Assembly: GCF_001584185.1 (NCBI RefSeq)
Contig: NZ_CP013234.1
Location: 2,480,001-2,544,000 of the forward strand
DNA length: 64,000 nt
From: Collimonas pratensis
GTDB taxonomy: Bacteria > Pseudomonadota > Gammaproteobacteria > Burkholderiales > Burkholderiaceae_D
Reading direction: 5' to 3'
The position numbers and the translations under genes were made by a program. The notes beneath the pieces are model-generated. The model was not told where the DNA came from. It saw nothing but the letters and a program-made list of their open reading frames with translations, and searched no databases. Of this stretch, positions 49,359-58,079 are shown one piece after another; within the stretch, counting starts at the first letter, position 1, and the number at the start of each line of letters is the position of its first letter.

Positions 49359-50366
49359 TCAGCTGCTCTCCCTCTGGACCAGCCGGTGCGGCAGCAGGAC
49401 CCCTTGCACGGTAGCTTGCGGGTCTGCCAGCCGCTGCAGCAGCAACTGCGCCGCGGTTTCGCCGAGGGCGCGCATGGGTTGGGCGATGGTGGTCAGCGCC
49501 GGCCAGGTTTGTGCTGCAATGGCGATATCGTCGAAACCCACCACGGCAACCTCTTCCGGCACACGTTTGTTCAGCTGGCGCAGGGCGCTCAGGGCGCCGA
49601 TAGCCAGCGTATCGGACACCGCGAAGACGGCGCTGGGGGCGTCCGGCAGCGTCATCATCTGCAGCGTAGCGTGTTTGCCGGCGTCGTAGTCCAGGCTGTC
49701 GACCTGGCGCCGCCATTCAGGGCGCGCCTGCAATCCGGCCGCCTGCAGGGCGTCGAGATAACCGCGCTGGCGTTCGCGTGCATAGCGGTAGCGCTGGTCC
49801 GAATTGATCAGACCGATCCGGCTGTGGCCGCGGGCTATCAGGTGGCGTACGGCGTCGCCGGCGGCACGGTAGTTATCGACACCGACATACGGCACGGCGA
49901 TGGCGGGATCGAATTCGCAGCAGGCGACCCATGGCAGGATGTTGGATTCGTTGGCAAGGGCATGCTGCACGGTATCTGGGTCAAGGCAGATCGCGCCGTC
50001 GGCGCGGTGCGTGCGCAGCAGGTCGAAATAGGCACTTTCGCGCCCGGCTTCGGCGCCGGTGTCGCACAGCATGACGAAATAACCGTGCTCGCGCGCCACG
50101 CTATCGATGCCGCGCACGATCTCTGAATAAAACGGATTGCCGACATCCGGCACCATAGTCAGCAGCAGGCGGCTGGCGGCTGTGCGCAGGTTGCGCGCCA
50201 GGTGGTTCATGCGGTAGCCCAAGGCCGTCACGGAGGCCATTACCTTGTCGCGGGTCAGGGGTCGTACGCCATCCATGTCGTTCATGACACGCGAAACAGT
50301 CGCCACCGATACGCCTGCATGCAGGGCGACAGCGGCGATCGAGGCGGACGGGTTCTTGGGCGGCAT
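49359..50366 (-). CDS. LacI family transcriptional regulator
   Basis: The 335-residue protein has an N-terminal LacI helix-turn-helix (SIAAVALHAGVSVATVSRVMND, residues about 9-30) and hinge, then a periplasmic-binding-like effector domain. It is the first gene of the carbohydrate operon. A perfect 20-bp palindrome 29 bases upstream of its start is the obvious operator, so the operon is probably autoregulated. Effector unknown. Confidence 0.93.
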   Translation of the reverse strand: MPPKNPSASIAAVALHAGVSVATVSRVMNDMDGVRPLTRDKVMASVTALGYRMNHLARNLRTAASRLLLTMVPDVGNPFYSEIVRGIDSVAREHGYFVMLCDTGAEAGRESAYFDLLRTHRADGAICLDPDTVQHALANESNILPWVACCEFDPAIAVPYVGVDNYRAAGDAVRHLIARGHSRIGLINSDQRYRYARERQRGYLDALQAAGLQARPEWRRQVDSLDYDAGKHATLQMMTLPDAPSAVFAVSDTLAIGALSALRQLNKRVPEEVAVVGFDDIAIAAQTWPALTTIAQPMRALGETAAQLLLQRLADPQATVQGVLLPHRLVQRESS

Positions 50367-50395
50367 GTGAGGGAATGGTTTGCTGTGGCCAATTT

Positions 50396-50415
50396 AAATG
50401 TAATCGATTACATTT
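50396..50415. promoter_or_regulatory. LacI-type operator palindrome
   Basis: AAATGTAATCGATTACATTT is a perfect 20-bp palindrome with the central CG typical of LacI-family operators (TGTAANCGNTTACA). It lies between lacI (leftward) and the MHS transporter gene (rightward) and could control both. Confidence 0.8.
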
Positions 50416-50588
50416 GATTTATACGTGCTCGCTGCGTGGCTGGCAAGGTGAATCCATGCTGTGATGCAACATCAAAACCGGACTGTGAAATGGCAGGAAG
50501 GGGGAGAATCGGAGCGCAGAAAAGGACGCAGTAAGGGGAGCAAGAACGCCGGAATCAGGGGTATCAACGTAGTCAAACAAAAAAGGAT

Positions 50589-51884
50589 ATGTCTATGAGC
50601 AGCATCGCAAGCCGCAGTACCGTCGCAACGCCTTTCGAACAGCACCCGCAGACCTGGCGCGCCGTCATTTCATCTTCCATCGGCAATGCCCTGGAATGGT
50701 TCGATGTCTTGCTGTACAGCGCCATGGCGGTCACCATCGCCAAACTGTTTTTCCCGACGGCGAACCAGACCGTTTCGCTGCTGATTACCTTTGCCACCTT
50801 CGGCGTCTCGTTTTTCATGCGGCCGCTGGGCGCGGTGGTGATCGGCGCCTATTCTGACCGGGTCGGCCGCAAGGCGGCCTTGACGCTGTCGATCCTGCTG
50901 ATGATGATCGGCACCTTGCTGATCGCCATCATGCCGACCTATGCCCAGATCGGCTTGTGGGCGCCGGCCGGCATCGTGCTGGCGCGCTTGCTGCAAGGTT
51001 TTTCCGCCGGTGGCGAATTCGGCAGCTCGACCGCTTTTCTAGTGGAGCATGCACCGCACAGGCGCGGCTTCTTTTCCAGCTGGCAGGTCGCCAGCCAGGG
51101 TCTGAGCATCGTGCTGGCGGCGCTGGCCGGGGCCTTGCTGTCGTCCCAGCTCTCCACGGAGCAGCTGGAATCCTGGGGCTGGCGCCTGCCGTTTTTCTTT
51201 GGCCTGCTGATCGGGCCGGCCGGCTATTACATCCGCAAGAACCTGGAAGAATCGCCTGAGTTCGCCCAGGCCGACGCTACCCGCACGCCGCTGCGCGACA
51301 TCATGAGCAGCCAGAAAATGCAGTTGCTGATCGGCTCGGGCAGCGTCATCATGGCGACCGTGTCGGTGTACCTGGTGGTCTACATGCCGACCTATGCGGT
51401 CAAGCAGCTGGGCATGACGTCGACTGCTTCGTTCAGCGCCACCATCCTGGCTGGCCTGATCATGCTGCTGTTCTCTCCGGTGGTCGGCCAGCTCTCCGAC
51501 AAATATGGGCGCACCCCATTCATGCTGGCCAGCAGCATACTGTTCGTCGTGCTGACCTATCCGTTGTTCTCCTGGCTGTCGTTCAACCCGAGCTTCGTCA
51601 ACCTGCTGCTGGTGCAAGGCGTGATCGGCCTGTTGATGACCATGTATTTCGCTTCCATGCCCGCACTGTTGTCGGATATTTTCCCGGTCCAGACCCGGGG
51701 CACCGGCATGTCTCTGAGCTACAACATCGCGGTAATGATTTTCGGCGGTTTCGCCGGCATGACCATTACCTGGCTGATCGCGGTTACAGACAACAAGCTG
51801 GCGGTGACCTTCTACGTAATCGGCGGGGCATTATTGAGCGTGATCGCCACGCTCGCAGCACGTTACAAGTTGCGCCTGCGCTAG
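50589..51884 (+). CDS. MHS-family major facilitator transporter
   Basis: The 431-residue protein has twelve membrane helices and the MHS subfamily features SIGNALEWFDVLLYSAMA and GAYSDRVGRKAALTLSILLMMIGT and ARLLQGFSAGGEFGSSTAF. The MHS family moves organic acids and related solutes with protons. Location between the LacI operon and iolG suggests import of a sugar acid or inositol-related solute, but the substrate is not evident. AAAGGA precedes ATG 50589. Confidence 0.88.
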   Translation: MSMSSIASRSTVATPFEQHPQTWRAVISSSIGNALEWFDVLLYSAMAVTIAKLFFPTANQTVSLLITFATFGVSFFMRPLGAVVIGAYSDRVGRKAALTLSILLMMIGTLLIAIMPTYAQIGLWAPAGIVLARLLQGFSAGGEFGSSTAFLVEHAPHRRGFFSSWQVASQGLSIVLAALAGALLSSQLSTEQLESWGWRLPFFFGLLIGPAGYYIRKNLEESPEFAQADATRTPLRDIMSSQKMQLLIGSGSVIMATVSVYLVVYMPTYAVKQLGMTSTASFSATILAGLIMLLFSPVVGQLSDKYGRTPFMLASSILFVVLTYPLFSWLSFNPSFVNLLLVQGVIGLLMTMYFASMPALLSDIFPVQTRGTGMSLSYNIAVMIFGGFAGMTITWLIAVTDNKLAVTFYVIGGALLSVIATLAARYKLRLR

Positions 51885-51900
51885 CGGTCTGCCAAGAAAA

Positions 51901-51940
51901 TGCATGACAGTCAACGCCGGTGCTGATTGCCTGTCATGCA
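51901..51940. promoter_or_regulatory. inverted repeat between the MHS transporter and iolG
   Basis: TGCATGACAG at 51901-51910 is exactly matched by CTGTCATGCA at 51931-51940 with a 20-base spacer. It can form a hairpin. A T-run follows only on the minus strand, so it is a poor terminator for the rightward MHS gene; it may be an operator. Confidence 0.55.
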
Positions 51941-52055
51941 AAAAATATTCGATTAAAAAAATAAACGGAAAATTGTTTCTATTTTGAGGATTCATGCCTA
52001 CAATGGCAGAAAGCGATACCAACGCAAACTACGCCAATTAGAACGGAGATAGAAC

Positions 52056-53060
52056 ATGACGAATCTGGCAATTGATGTTGCAGTATTCGGCGCCGGCCGC
52101 ATCGGCAAGATCCATGCAGGCAACCTGGTGCTGCAGCCAGGCGCCAATCTGAAATATGTCAGCGACATTAATACGCAAGCCGCACAAGAACTGGCGCAGC
52201 AACACGGAGCGCAAGTGGCGGATATCGACAGCGTGCTGGCCGATGCGAGCATAGGCGCAGTGCTGATCGCCTCCAGCACCGACACCCACGCAGATTTGAT
52301 CATGCGCGCAGCGGCGGCAGGCAAGGCGATCTTTTGCGAAAAGCCGGTCGACCTGACGCTGGAGCGCGCCAAGGCATGCGCGCGCGCGGTGGCGGATGCC
52401 GGCGTGACTTGCATGATCGGTTTCCAGCGCCGTTTCGATCCGACCTTCAGTGCGCTGAAAACGCGCCTGGCAGCCGGCGAAATCGGCGATCCGGAAATGC
52501 TGATCGTCACCAGCCGCGACCCAGGCGCGCCGCCGGTGTCGTATATCAAGAGTTCGGGCGGCATATTCAAAGATATGCTGATCCACGATTTCGATATTTT
52601 CCGCTGGATACTGGAAGACGAAGCCGTCAGCATCTCGGCCACCGGCAGTTGCCTGACCGATCCGGCGATTGCCGAAGCCGGCGATATCGATTGCGCGGCT
52701 GTCACCATCCGCAGCCGCCGCGGCCGTTTGTGCCAGATCAACACCAGCCGTCGCGCCGCCTATGGCTACGATCAACGCTTTGAAGTGCTTGGCAGCAAAG
52801 GTATGCTGCAAGCCGGCAATCACAAGCCGACCGAGGTAGTCGCTGCCGGCGCCCATCACGTCAGCCAGGACAAGCCTGAGCACTTCTTCCTGGAGCGTTA
52901 CCGGGCTGCATATGCCAGCGAGATTGCCCATTTCTTCGATGCCGTGGTCAATCGGGCTGCGGTGCGCACCACCATCGAAGACGGCGTCAAGGCGCTGGAA
53001 CTGGCGGAAGCGGCGACGCTGTCCTGGCGTGAAAATCGTACTATCGAGCTGGCAAAATGA
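52056..53060 (+). CDS. iolG: inositol 2-dehydrogenase
   Basis: The 334-residue Gfo/Idh/MocA protein has VAVFGAGRIGKIHAGN and IFCEKPVDLTLERA with the catalytic Lys, then IKSSGGIFKDMLIHDFDI with Asp and His typical of inositol dehydrogenases. It oxidises myo-inositol to 2-keto-myo-inositol. It heads the iol locus, with the next dehydrogenase overlapping it (53057-53060). Confidence 0.9.
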   Translation: MTNLAIDVAVFGAGRIGKIHAGNLVLQPGANLKYVSDINTQAAQELAQQHGAQVADIDSVLADASIGAVLIASSTDTHADLIMRAAAAGKAIFCEKPVDLTLERAKACARAVADAGVTCMIGFQRRFDPTFSALKTRLAAGEIGDPEMLIVTSRDPGAPPVSYIKSSGGIFKDMLIHDFDIFRWILEDEAVSISATGSCLTDPAIAEAGDIDCAAVTIRSRRGRLCQINTSRRAAYGYDQRFEVLGSKGMLQAGNHKPTEVVAAGAHHVSQDKPEHFFLERYRAAYASEIAHFFDAVVNRAAVRTTIEDGVKALELAEAATLSWRENRTIELAK

Positions 53061-54093
53061 ATCCATCATCACATCACGCGCCAATACTGAAGGTCGGCAT
53101 CGTCGGCCTTGGCAGGTTAGGGCGCCGTCATGCAGAAAACCTCATGTCGCGCGTCGCCGGGGCAACCCTGGTTGCGGCCTGCAGCCCACTGCAAAGCGAG
53201 CTGGAGTGGGCGCGCGATACTTTGCAGGTGCCGCATCTGTATGAAGACTATGCCGCGTTACTGGCGCATGACGGTCTGGATGCCGTATTTCTGGTGACGC
53301 CGACATCCCTGCATCCGCAGCAGATCATCCAGGCCCTGCAGGCCGGCAAGCACGTGTTTTGCGAAAAGCCGCTGTCGCTAGACCTGGAGGATTGCCGCCG
53401 GGTCGAAGCTGAAGCTGCTCGGCACCCGCAGCTGCAGGTCATGATCGGCTTTGTGCGGCGCTTCGACGCCAGCTATCAGGACGCCTACAAGAAAATTCAG
53501 CAAGGCGCCATCGGTTCGCCATTCATGGTGTATTCGCAAACCTGTGATCAATACGATCCAGATGGCTTCTTCGTCAAGTTTGCAGCCACCAGCGGCGGCA
53601 TATTCCTCGATTGCAGTGTGCACGATATCGACCTGGCGCGCTGGCTGCTGGGTAATCCGCAGCCGATCCGGGTCTACGCCAGCGGCACCCGCGCCATCCA
53701 CCAGGATCTGCAGCAGTTCCAGGATGTCGACAATGGCGTCGCCATCTGCGAGTTCGATAACGGTAAGCTGGCCACGTTCTATGCCTCGCGCACCATGGCG
53801 CATGGACATGACACCATGACTGAAATTACAGGTACCGCTGGCGTTTGACCGTGGGTAGCAATCCGCGCAAGAACCGCCTCGAGATCGCCGATGCGCACGG
53901 CGTCCGCAATGAGTGCGTGCCCAGCTTCTTTGAGCGGTTTGAAGATGCTTTCCTGACGGAGATCACCAGTTTCGTGGAGGCGATACGGCTTCGGCGCAAG
54001 CTTGAGCTGACGCTGGCCGACGCTACCGAGGCGACGCGCATCGGCATAGCATTACGCGAATCGCTGCTGTCAAAGCAGCCGGTATTGCTTTGA
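53057..54093 (+). pseudogene. second Gfo/Idh/MocA inositol-type dehydrogenase, frameshifted
   Basis: From ATG 53057 the frame reads VGIVGLGRLGRRHAENL and VFCEKPLSLDLEDC (NAD-binding and catalytic motifs), through a full first domain, but hits TGA at 53846-53848 after TEITGTAGV. The frame then continues in +1 from about 53846 as TVGSNPRKNRLEIADAHGV and ends at 54093. One missing T in the TTT at 53844-53846 accounts for it. Restored, it is about 346 residues and would be a second inositol dehydrogenase (scyllo- or D-chiro-type). It may be a sequence error. Confidence 0.82.
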
Positions 54094-54183
54094 GGGCGTT
54101 TGCCTGCGCGATGGCAGTGGCGTTTTATCGGGAAAGGTGCCTATCTGACCGAGGGCGGGATTTGGCGGCAGGGGAGTACGAGG

Positions 54184-54543
54184 TCAGGGTTTTGCTTGCG
54201 TAGCAATGAAATACACTGCTGAAACCAGTAGTCCCGCAGCGCCTATCAGTTTCCAGGTCAGTCCGTCCAGCGCCTTATACAAGGTGGCGAACTCTTTGTG
54301 CATGACAGAAAATTCTTTGTACATAGCAGCTTCAAGATCTTTGACGTCCGCTTTTGTGGCGCAGCTATCCAGTCTGGTCTCTATGCGAGAAAGGCGGTCG
54401 CGCGTCTCAATCGCGAACTCTTCAAGTTTGTTGACTCTTGCTTCCATGGCATCATCATAACCACCACCTCCGCCCGTGGCAAGCCCGGCTTTCTCGTGCC
54501 GCCGCGTACTGCCCTTGCTCTCGATATGCTTAAGTTCTGCCAT
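54184..54543 (-). CDS. small coiled-coil membrane protein of unknown function
   Basis: The 119-residue protein begins MAELKHIESKG, has a long helical coiled-coil (EARVNKLEEFAIETRDRLSRIETRLDSC) and ends in one membrane segment (IGAAGLLVSAVYFIATQ). GGGGGA precedes the start. Similar small proteins are found in phage-like regions, but there are no phage neighbours here. It sits between the broken dehydrogenase and the RpiR regulator. I do not recognise a function. Confidence 0.7.
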   Translation of the reverse strand: MAELKHIESKGSTRRHEKAGLATGGGGGYDDAMEARVNKLEEFAIETRDRLSRIETRLDSCATKADVKDLEAAMYKEFSVMHKEFATLYKALDGLTWKLIGAAGLLVSAVYFIATQAKP

Positions 54544-54614
54544 ATTTCCCCCAATCAGCACTGCCGGCTTACGGCGACTGCAGATGGGAAATTTTACCGC
54601 AATTATCTTGTCAT

Positions 54615-55481
54615 TTACTCATCGTAGCCCTCAATTGCGCCCGTTTCCTCAACATTAAGCTCAAGCCTATAAGCCAGCGCAATAAACAGGGCCTGGCAAA
54701 GGCACATGGCGTTGGTGAGCGAGCGGAATGCAAATGCGCTGCCTTCCTTGACCGTCAGCAATACCGAAGCATGCCGGGCCAGCGGGCTCAGCTGGCTATC
54801 GGTAATCACCAGCGATTTGGCCTGGTGGTGATGCGCCAGCCTGACGCAAGCCTGGGTTTCCTTGCCGTAGGGCGTAAAGCTGATGGCGATCACGACGTCC
54901 TTCTTGCCGATGCTGCGAATCTGTTCGCGGATCATGCCGCCCAGTCCGGACAGCAGGTGTACGCGCTTGTTAGTGTGCTGCAAGGCGTACACAATGTAGC
55001 TGGCGATCGGAAACGAGCGGCGCACCCCGATCACGTAGATATTTTCCGCTTTCTGCAACAGTTTTACCGCGGCGTCGAACTGGCTGTCGTCCATGCCGTT
55101 CAGCAGTTCATCCAGGCCGCTGCGGCTGGCAGCGATGAATTCGCGCGCCATCGAGCCGCTGGTGAGCGGCGTCGGCTTGGCGTCGATCAGCTTGCGTATG
55201 CGTTGCTGGTAATTTTGCGAAGGAATCGCTTGCGCCGTATAGGCATCGCGGAAAACCGCCTGCATCTCGCTGAAGCCGCTGAAGCCGAACTGCTTGGCAA
55301 AGCGTACGATGGCAGAGGGCTGCACTTGGCAATGCTCGGCAATGTCGCTGATCCGTTCCAGCATCAGGCTACTGCGATGCTGCTCCACATAGGTGGCGAT
55401 AATCTTCAGCTGCCGCGAAAGCGTGGCGTATTGCTCTGCGATCTGCAACATCAACTGGTCGACAGTCGGGGTGTCTGCCAT
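54615..55481 (-). CDS. MurR/RpiR family transcriptional regulator
   Basis: The 288-residue protein has an N-terminal RpiR helix-turn-helix (SDIAEHCQVQPSAIVRFAKQFGFSGFSEMQ) and a C-terminal SIS sugar-phosphate-binding domain (IYVIGVRRSFPIASYIVYAL). Such regulators bind a phosphorylated sugar. It is divergent from the inositol ABC importer genes, which suggests an IolR-like role for the locus, with the operator in the shared promoter region. Confidence 0.9.
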   Translation of the reverse strand: MADTPTVDQLMLQIAEQYATLSRQLKIIATYVEQHRSSLMLERISDIAEHCQVQPSAIVRFAKQFGFSGFSEMQAVFRDAYTAQAIPSQNYQQRIRKLIDAKPTPLTSGSMAREFIAASRSGLDELLNGMDDSQFDAAVKLLQKAENIYVIGVRRSFPIASYIVYALQHTNKRVHLLSGLGGMIREQIRSIGKKDVVIAISFTPYGKETQACVRLAHHHQAKSLVITDSQLSPLARHASVLLTVKEGSAFAFRSLTNAMCLCQALFIALAYRLELNVEETGAIEGYDE

Positions 55482-55521
55482 GGCTTACTTTCTGTATAAG
55501 TATTGTGCGGCAATTATAAAG

Positions 55522-55556
55522 TTATTTCATGTGGCGAAGCCAAAACATGAAAATAA
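55522..55556. promoter_or_regulatory. candidate RpiR operator (inverted repeat)
   Basis: TTATTTCATGT at 55522-55532 pairs with ACATGAAAATAA at 55545-55556 as an inverted repeat with one extra A. It lies in the divergent region between the rpiR gene and the binding-protein gene, as expected for an autoregulatory operator. Confidence 0.5.
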
Positions 55557-55688
55557 AATTCTAATTTAAATTTAATTGAAAAAATTGTTGCATATTGAAT
55601 CCGCTTGTTCTATTGTTTATTGCCGACGTCAAAGATCGGCCTGGATCAACCTAGATTCACCATAGATAAAACAACAATGGAGATGACT

Positions 55689-56732
55689 ATGCAACGACTC
55701 GGATGCAAGGGCCTGTCAAAGGTCTTGATGGTGGCGGCGCTGGCGATGGGCCTGGGCGCGATGAGCAGCAGCTATGCAGCCAATGAGAAATTTGTCCTGA
55801 TCAGCCATGCCCCGGATTCGGACTCATGGTGGAACACCATCAAGAATGCCATCAAGCAGGCCGGCGAGGATTTCAACGTTACCGTCGACTATCGCAACCC
55901 GCCCAACGGCGACCTGGCCGACATGTCGCGCCTGATCGAGCAGGCGGCAGCCCGCCATTACGATGGCGTGATCGCCAGCATCGCTGATTTCAGCGTGCTG
56001 AAAAAGGCCATGGAAAACGTCACCGCCAAGAAAATCCCGCTGGTCACCATCAATTCCGGCACTCAGAAACAAAGTGAAGAGCTGGGCGCCATCATGCATG
56101 TCGGCCAGCCGGAATACGATGCGGGCCATGGCGCCGGAGAAAAAGCCAAGGCAGCTGGCATCAAATCTTTCCTGTGCGTCAATCATTACGCCACCAACCC
56201 GTCTTCCTTCGAACGCTGCCGCGGTTTTGCCGACGCCATCGGCGTCGACTACAAGAAAGCCACGCTGGACGCCGGCCAGGATCCAACCGGGATCGAAAGC
56301 AAGGTCAGCGCTTATCTGCGCAACAACCCTGGCACCCAGGCGGTGCTGGCGCTCGGACCTGATTCCGCTGCGCCTAGCTTGCGCGCGCTGCAAAAGATGG
56401 GCTTGAAAGGCAAGACGTGGTTCGCCACCTTCGATCTTTCCGATGAAATAGCCAAAGGCATCAAGGATGGTTCGGTACAGTTCGCGATCGACCAGCAACC
56501 CTACTTGGAAGGCTACATCCCGGTCGCGGTGCTGGCTATCATGACGCAAGACAAGATCACCGATGTCGCCGCCATCCAGGCCAAGCTGAAAGCCAATCCG
56601 AAATTCCAGGCCCGGCTGGCCGAATACGGCCTGGCGCCGATCTACGGTCCGCGCCACATCAGTTCCGGCCCCGGCTACATCACCAAGGACAATCTCGATA
56701 AGGTACTGAAATACGCAGGGCAGTATCGTTGA
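55689..56732 (+). CDS. inositol-type sugar ABC transporter binding protein
   Basis: The 347-residue protein has a signal peptide ending near SSYAANEK and a type I sugar-binding fold with DSDSWWNTIKNAIKQAGEDF, as in inositol-binding IbpA-type proteins. The context with permease, ATPase and iolC-E-B makes inositol the likely ligand. ATG 55689 follows GGAG at 55680-55683. Confidence 0.87.
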   Translation: MQRLGCKGLSKVLMVAALAMGLGAMSSSYAANEKFVLISHAPDSDSWWNTIKNAIKQAGEDFNVTVDYRNPPNGDLADMSRLIEQAAARHYDGVIASIADFSVLKKAMENVTAKKIPLVTINSGTQKQSEELGAIMHVGQPEYDAGHGAGEKAKAAGIKSFLCVNHYATNPSSFERCRGFADAIGVDYKKATLDAGQDPTGIESKVSAYLRNNPGTQAVLALGPDSAAPSLRALQKMGLKGKTWFATFDLSDEIAKGIKDGSVQFAIDQQPYLEGYIPVAVLAIMTQDKITDVAAIQAKLKANPKFQARLAEYGLAPIYGPRHISSGPGYITKDNLDKVLKYAGQYR

Positions 56733-56788
56733 TGTATCCCATTGCGCATTAGCGGTTTTAGTTAAGCACTGATTCACTGTATTTCCCT

Positions 56789-56840
56789 GCCTGGCCACCA
56801 CAGGGTGGCCAGGCCGCAATCCTGGGGCGATTCGCCCAGG
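56789..56840 (+). promoter_or_regulatory. tandem hairpins between binding protein and permease genes
   Basis: An 11-bp perfect stem, GCCTGGCCACC and GGTGGCCAGGC (56789-56814), is followed by a second hairpin CCTGGGGCG-ATT-CGCCCAGG (56821-56840). Such hairpins after a binding-protein gene often stabilise its mRNA or partly terminate, giving more binding protein than permease. Confidence 0.65.
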
Positions 56841-56931
56841 CGCCTCTGCGCCCGCAGAATTTCGCAATACCCCACAAAAGCCGCCAGTCTGGCGTTTGAC
56901 TACTGGCCAAAACAAAGCAGGAGATAGCATC

Positions 56932-58077
56932 ATGAATTCAAGCAGTGCGCACGCCGACAGCAATAGCCCGGCGCAGCAGAATATCGTCCCGCAAGACGAG
57001 CGGGTCCGCAAGGAAGGTTCCTTGAAGCGCTTTCTCGGCCGTCCCGAGTTTGCCTCGCTGGCCGGCGCTATCCTGGTGTTCATCGTGTTCGGCTTTGCCG
57101 CCGGCGATTCCGGCATGTTCAATCTCGACGGCGTGATCAACTGGATGCAGGTGGCGGCCTACCTCGGCCTGATCTCGATTGGCGCCTGCGTCCTGATGAT
57201 TGCCGGCGAGTTCGATTTATCGATCGGGTCGATGATCGGCTTTGCCGGCATGATGGTGGCAATTCCCACCGTGTATTTTCACTGGCCGTTCTGGCTGGCC
57301 GTGATGTTCGCCTTTGCCGGTTCGATGGCGCTGGGCTGGTTGAACGGCTATCTGGTGGTCAAGACCCGGCTGCCGTCTTTCATCGTGACGCTGGCCTTCA
57401 TGTTCATCCTGCGCGGCCTGACGCTGGCGCTGTCGATCATGTTTGCCAACCGCACCATCGTCAGCGGCGTCGGCGACTTGGCGGCGGCTGACTGGCTCGG
57501 CAGCTGGCTGTTCACCGGCAATCTCGGCAGTGGCCTGTTTCACTGGATGGCTGCGCAAGGTTGGATCGCAACGGCCGCCAATGGCCAGCCGCTGGTCGGC
57601 GGCATTCCCAAGGTAATCGTCTGGTGGCTGGTGCTGGCGCTGGGGGCAAGCTTTGTGCTGGCGCGCACCCGCTTCGGCAACTGGATCTTCGCTGTCGGCG
57701 GCGACGCCAATGCCGCCAAGAACGTCGGCGTGCCGGTCAAGCGCGTCAAGACCTCGCTGTTCGTATTCACCGCCTTCTGCGCCTGCCTGTTTGCCGTGCT
57801 GCAGGTGGCCGACGTTGGGTCCGCCGCGGCTGACCGTGGCCTGCAAAAGGAATTTGAAGCCATCATCGCGGCAGTTATCGGCGGCGCCTTGCTGACCGGC
57901 GGCTATGGCTCGGTGATTGGCGCCTGCTTTGGCGCGCTGATCTTCGGCGTGGTGCAGATCGGTATTACCTACACCAATCTCAATTCCGACTGGTTCCGCG
58001 TCTTCCTCGGCGTCATGCTGCTGGTGGCCGTGCTGTTCAATAATTATGTCCGTCGCCGTGTGACGGAAGCGAGGTAA
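56932..58077 (+). CDS. inositol-type ABC transporter permease
   Basis: The 381-residue membrane protein has about ten helices and the motifs [13 protein letters not shown] and [15 protein letters not shown] of the RbsC/FrcC family. A somewhat longer middle loop (about residues 185-220) distinguishes it from the other permease in this window. Start at 56932 with AGGAGATAG upstream. Confidence 0.88.
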   Translation: MNSSSAHADSNSPAQQNIVPQDERVRKEGSLKRFLGRPEFASLAGAILVFIVFGFAAGDSGMFNLDGVINWMQVAAYLGLISIGACVLMIAGEFDLSIGSMIGFAGMMVAIPTVYFHWPFWLAVMFAFAGSMALGWLNGYLVVKTRLPSFIVTLAFMFILRGLTLALSIMFANRTIVSGVGDLAAADWLGSWLFTGNLGSGLFHWMAAQGWIATAANGQPLVGGIPKVIVWWLVLALGASFVLARTRFGNWIFAVGGDANAAKNVGVPVKRVKTSLFVFTAFCACLFAVLQVADVGSAAADRGLQKEFEAIIAAVIGGALLTGGYGSVIGACFGALIFGVVQIGITYTNLNSDWFRVFLGVMLLVAVLFNNYVRRRVTEAR

Positions 58078-58079
58078 TC

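Noticed and set aside
43162..53846. Phase variation by homopolymer slippage at the two frameshifts
   Set aside because: The tracts are only three bases long, too short for regular slippage switching; sequence error or simple mutation is more likely.
54184..54543. A prophage remnant
   Set aside because: Only one small phage-like gene is present, with no integrase, att repeats or structural genes near it.
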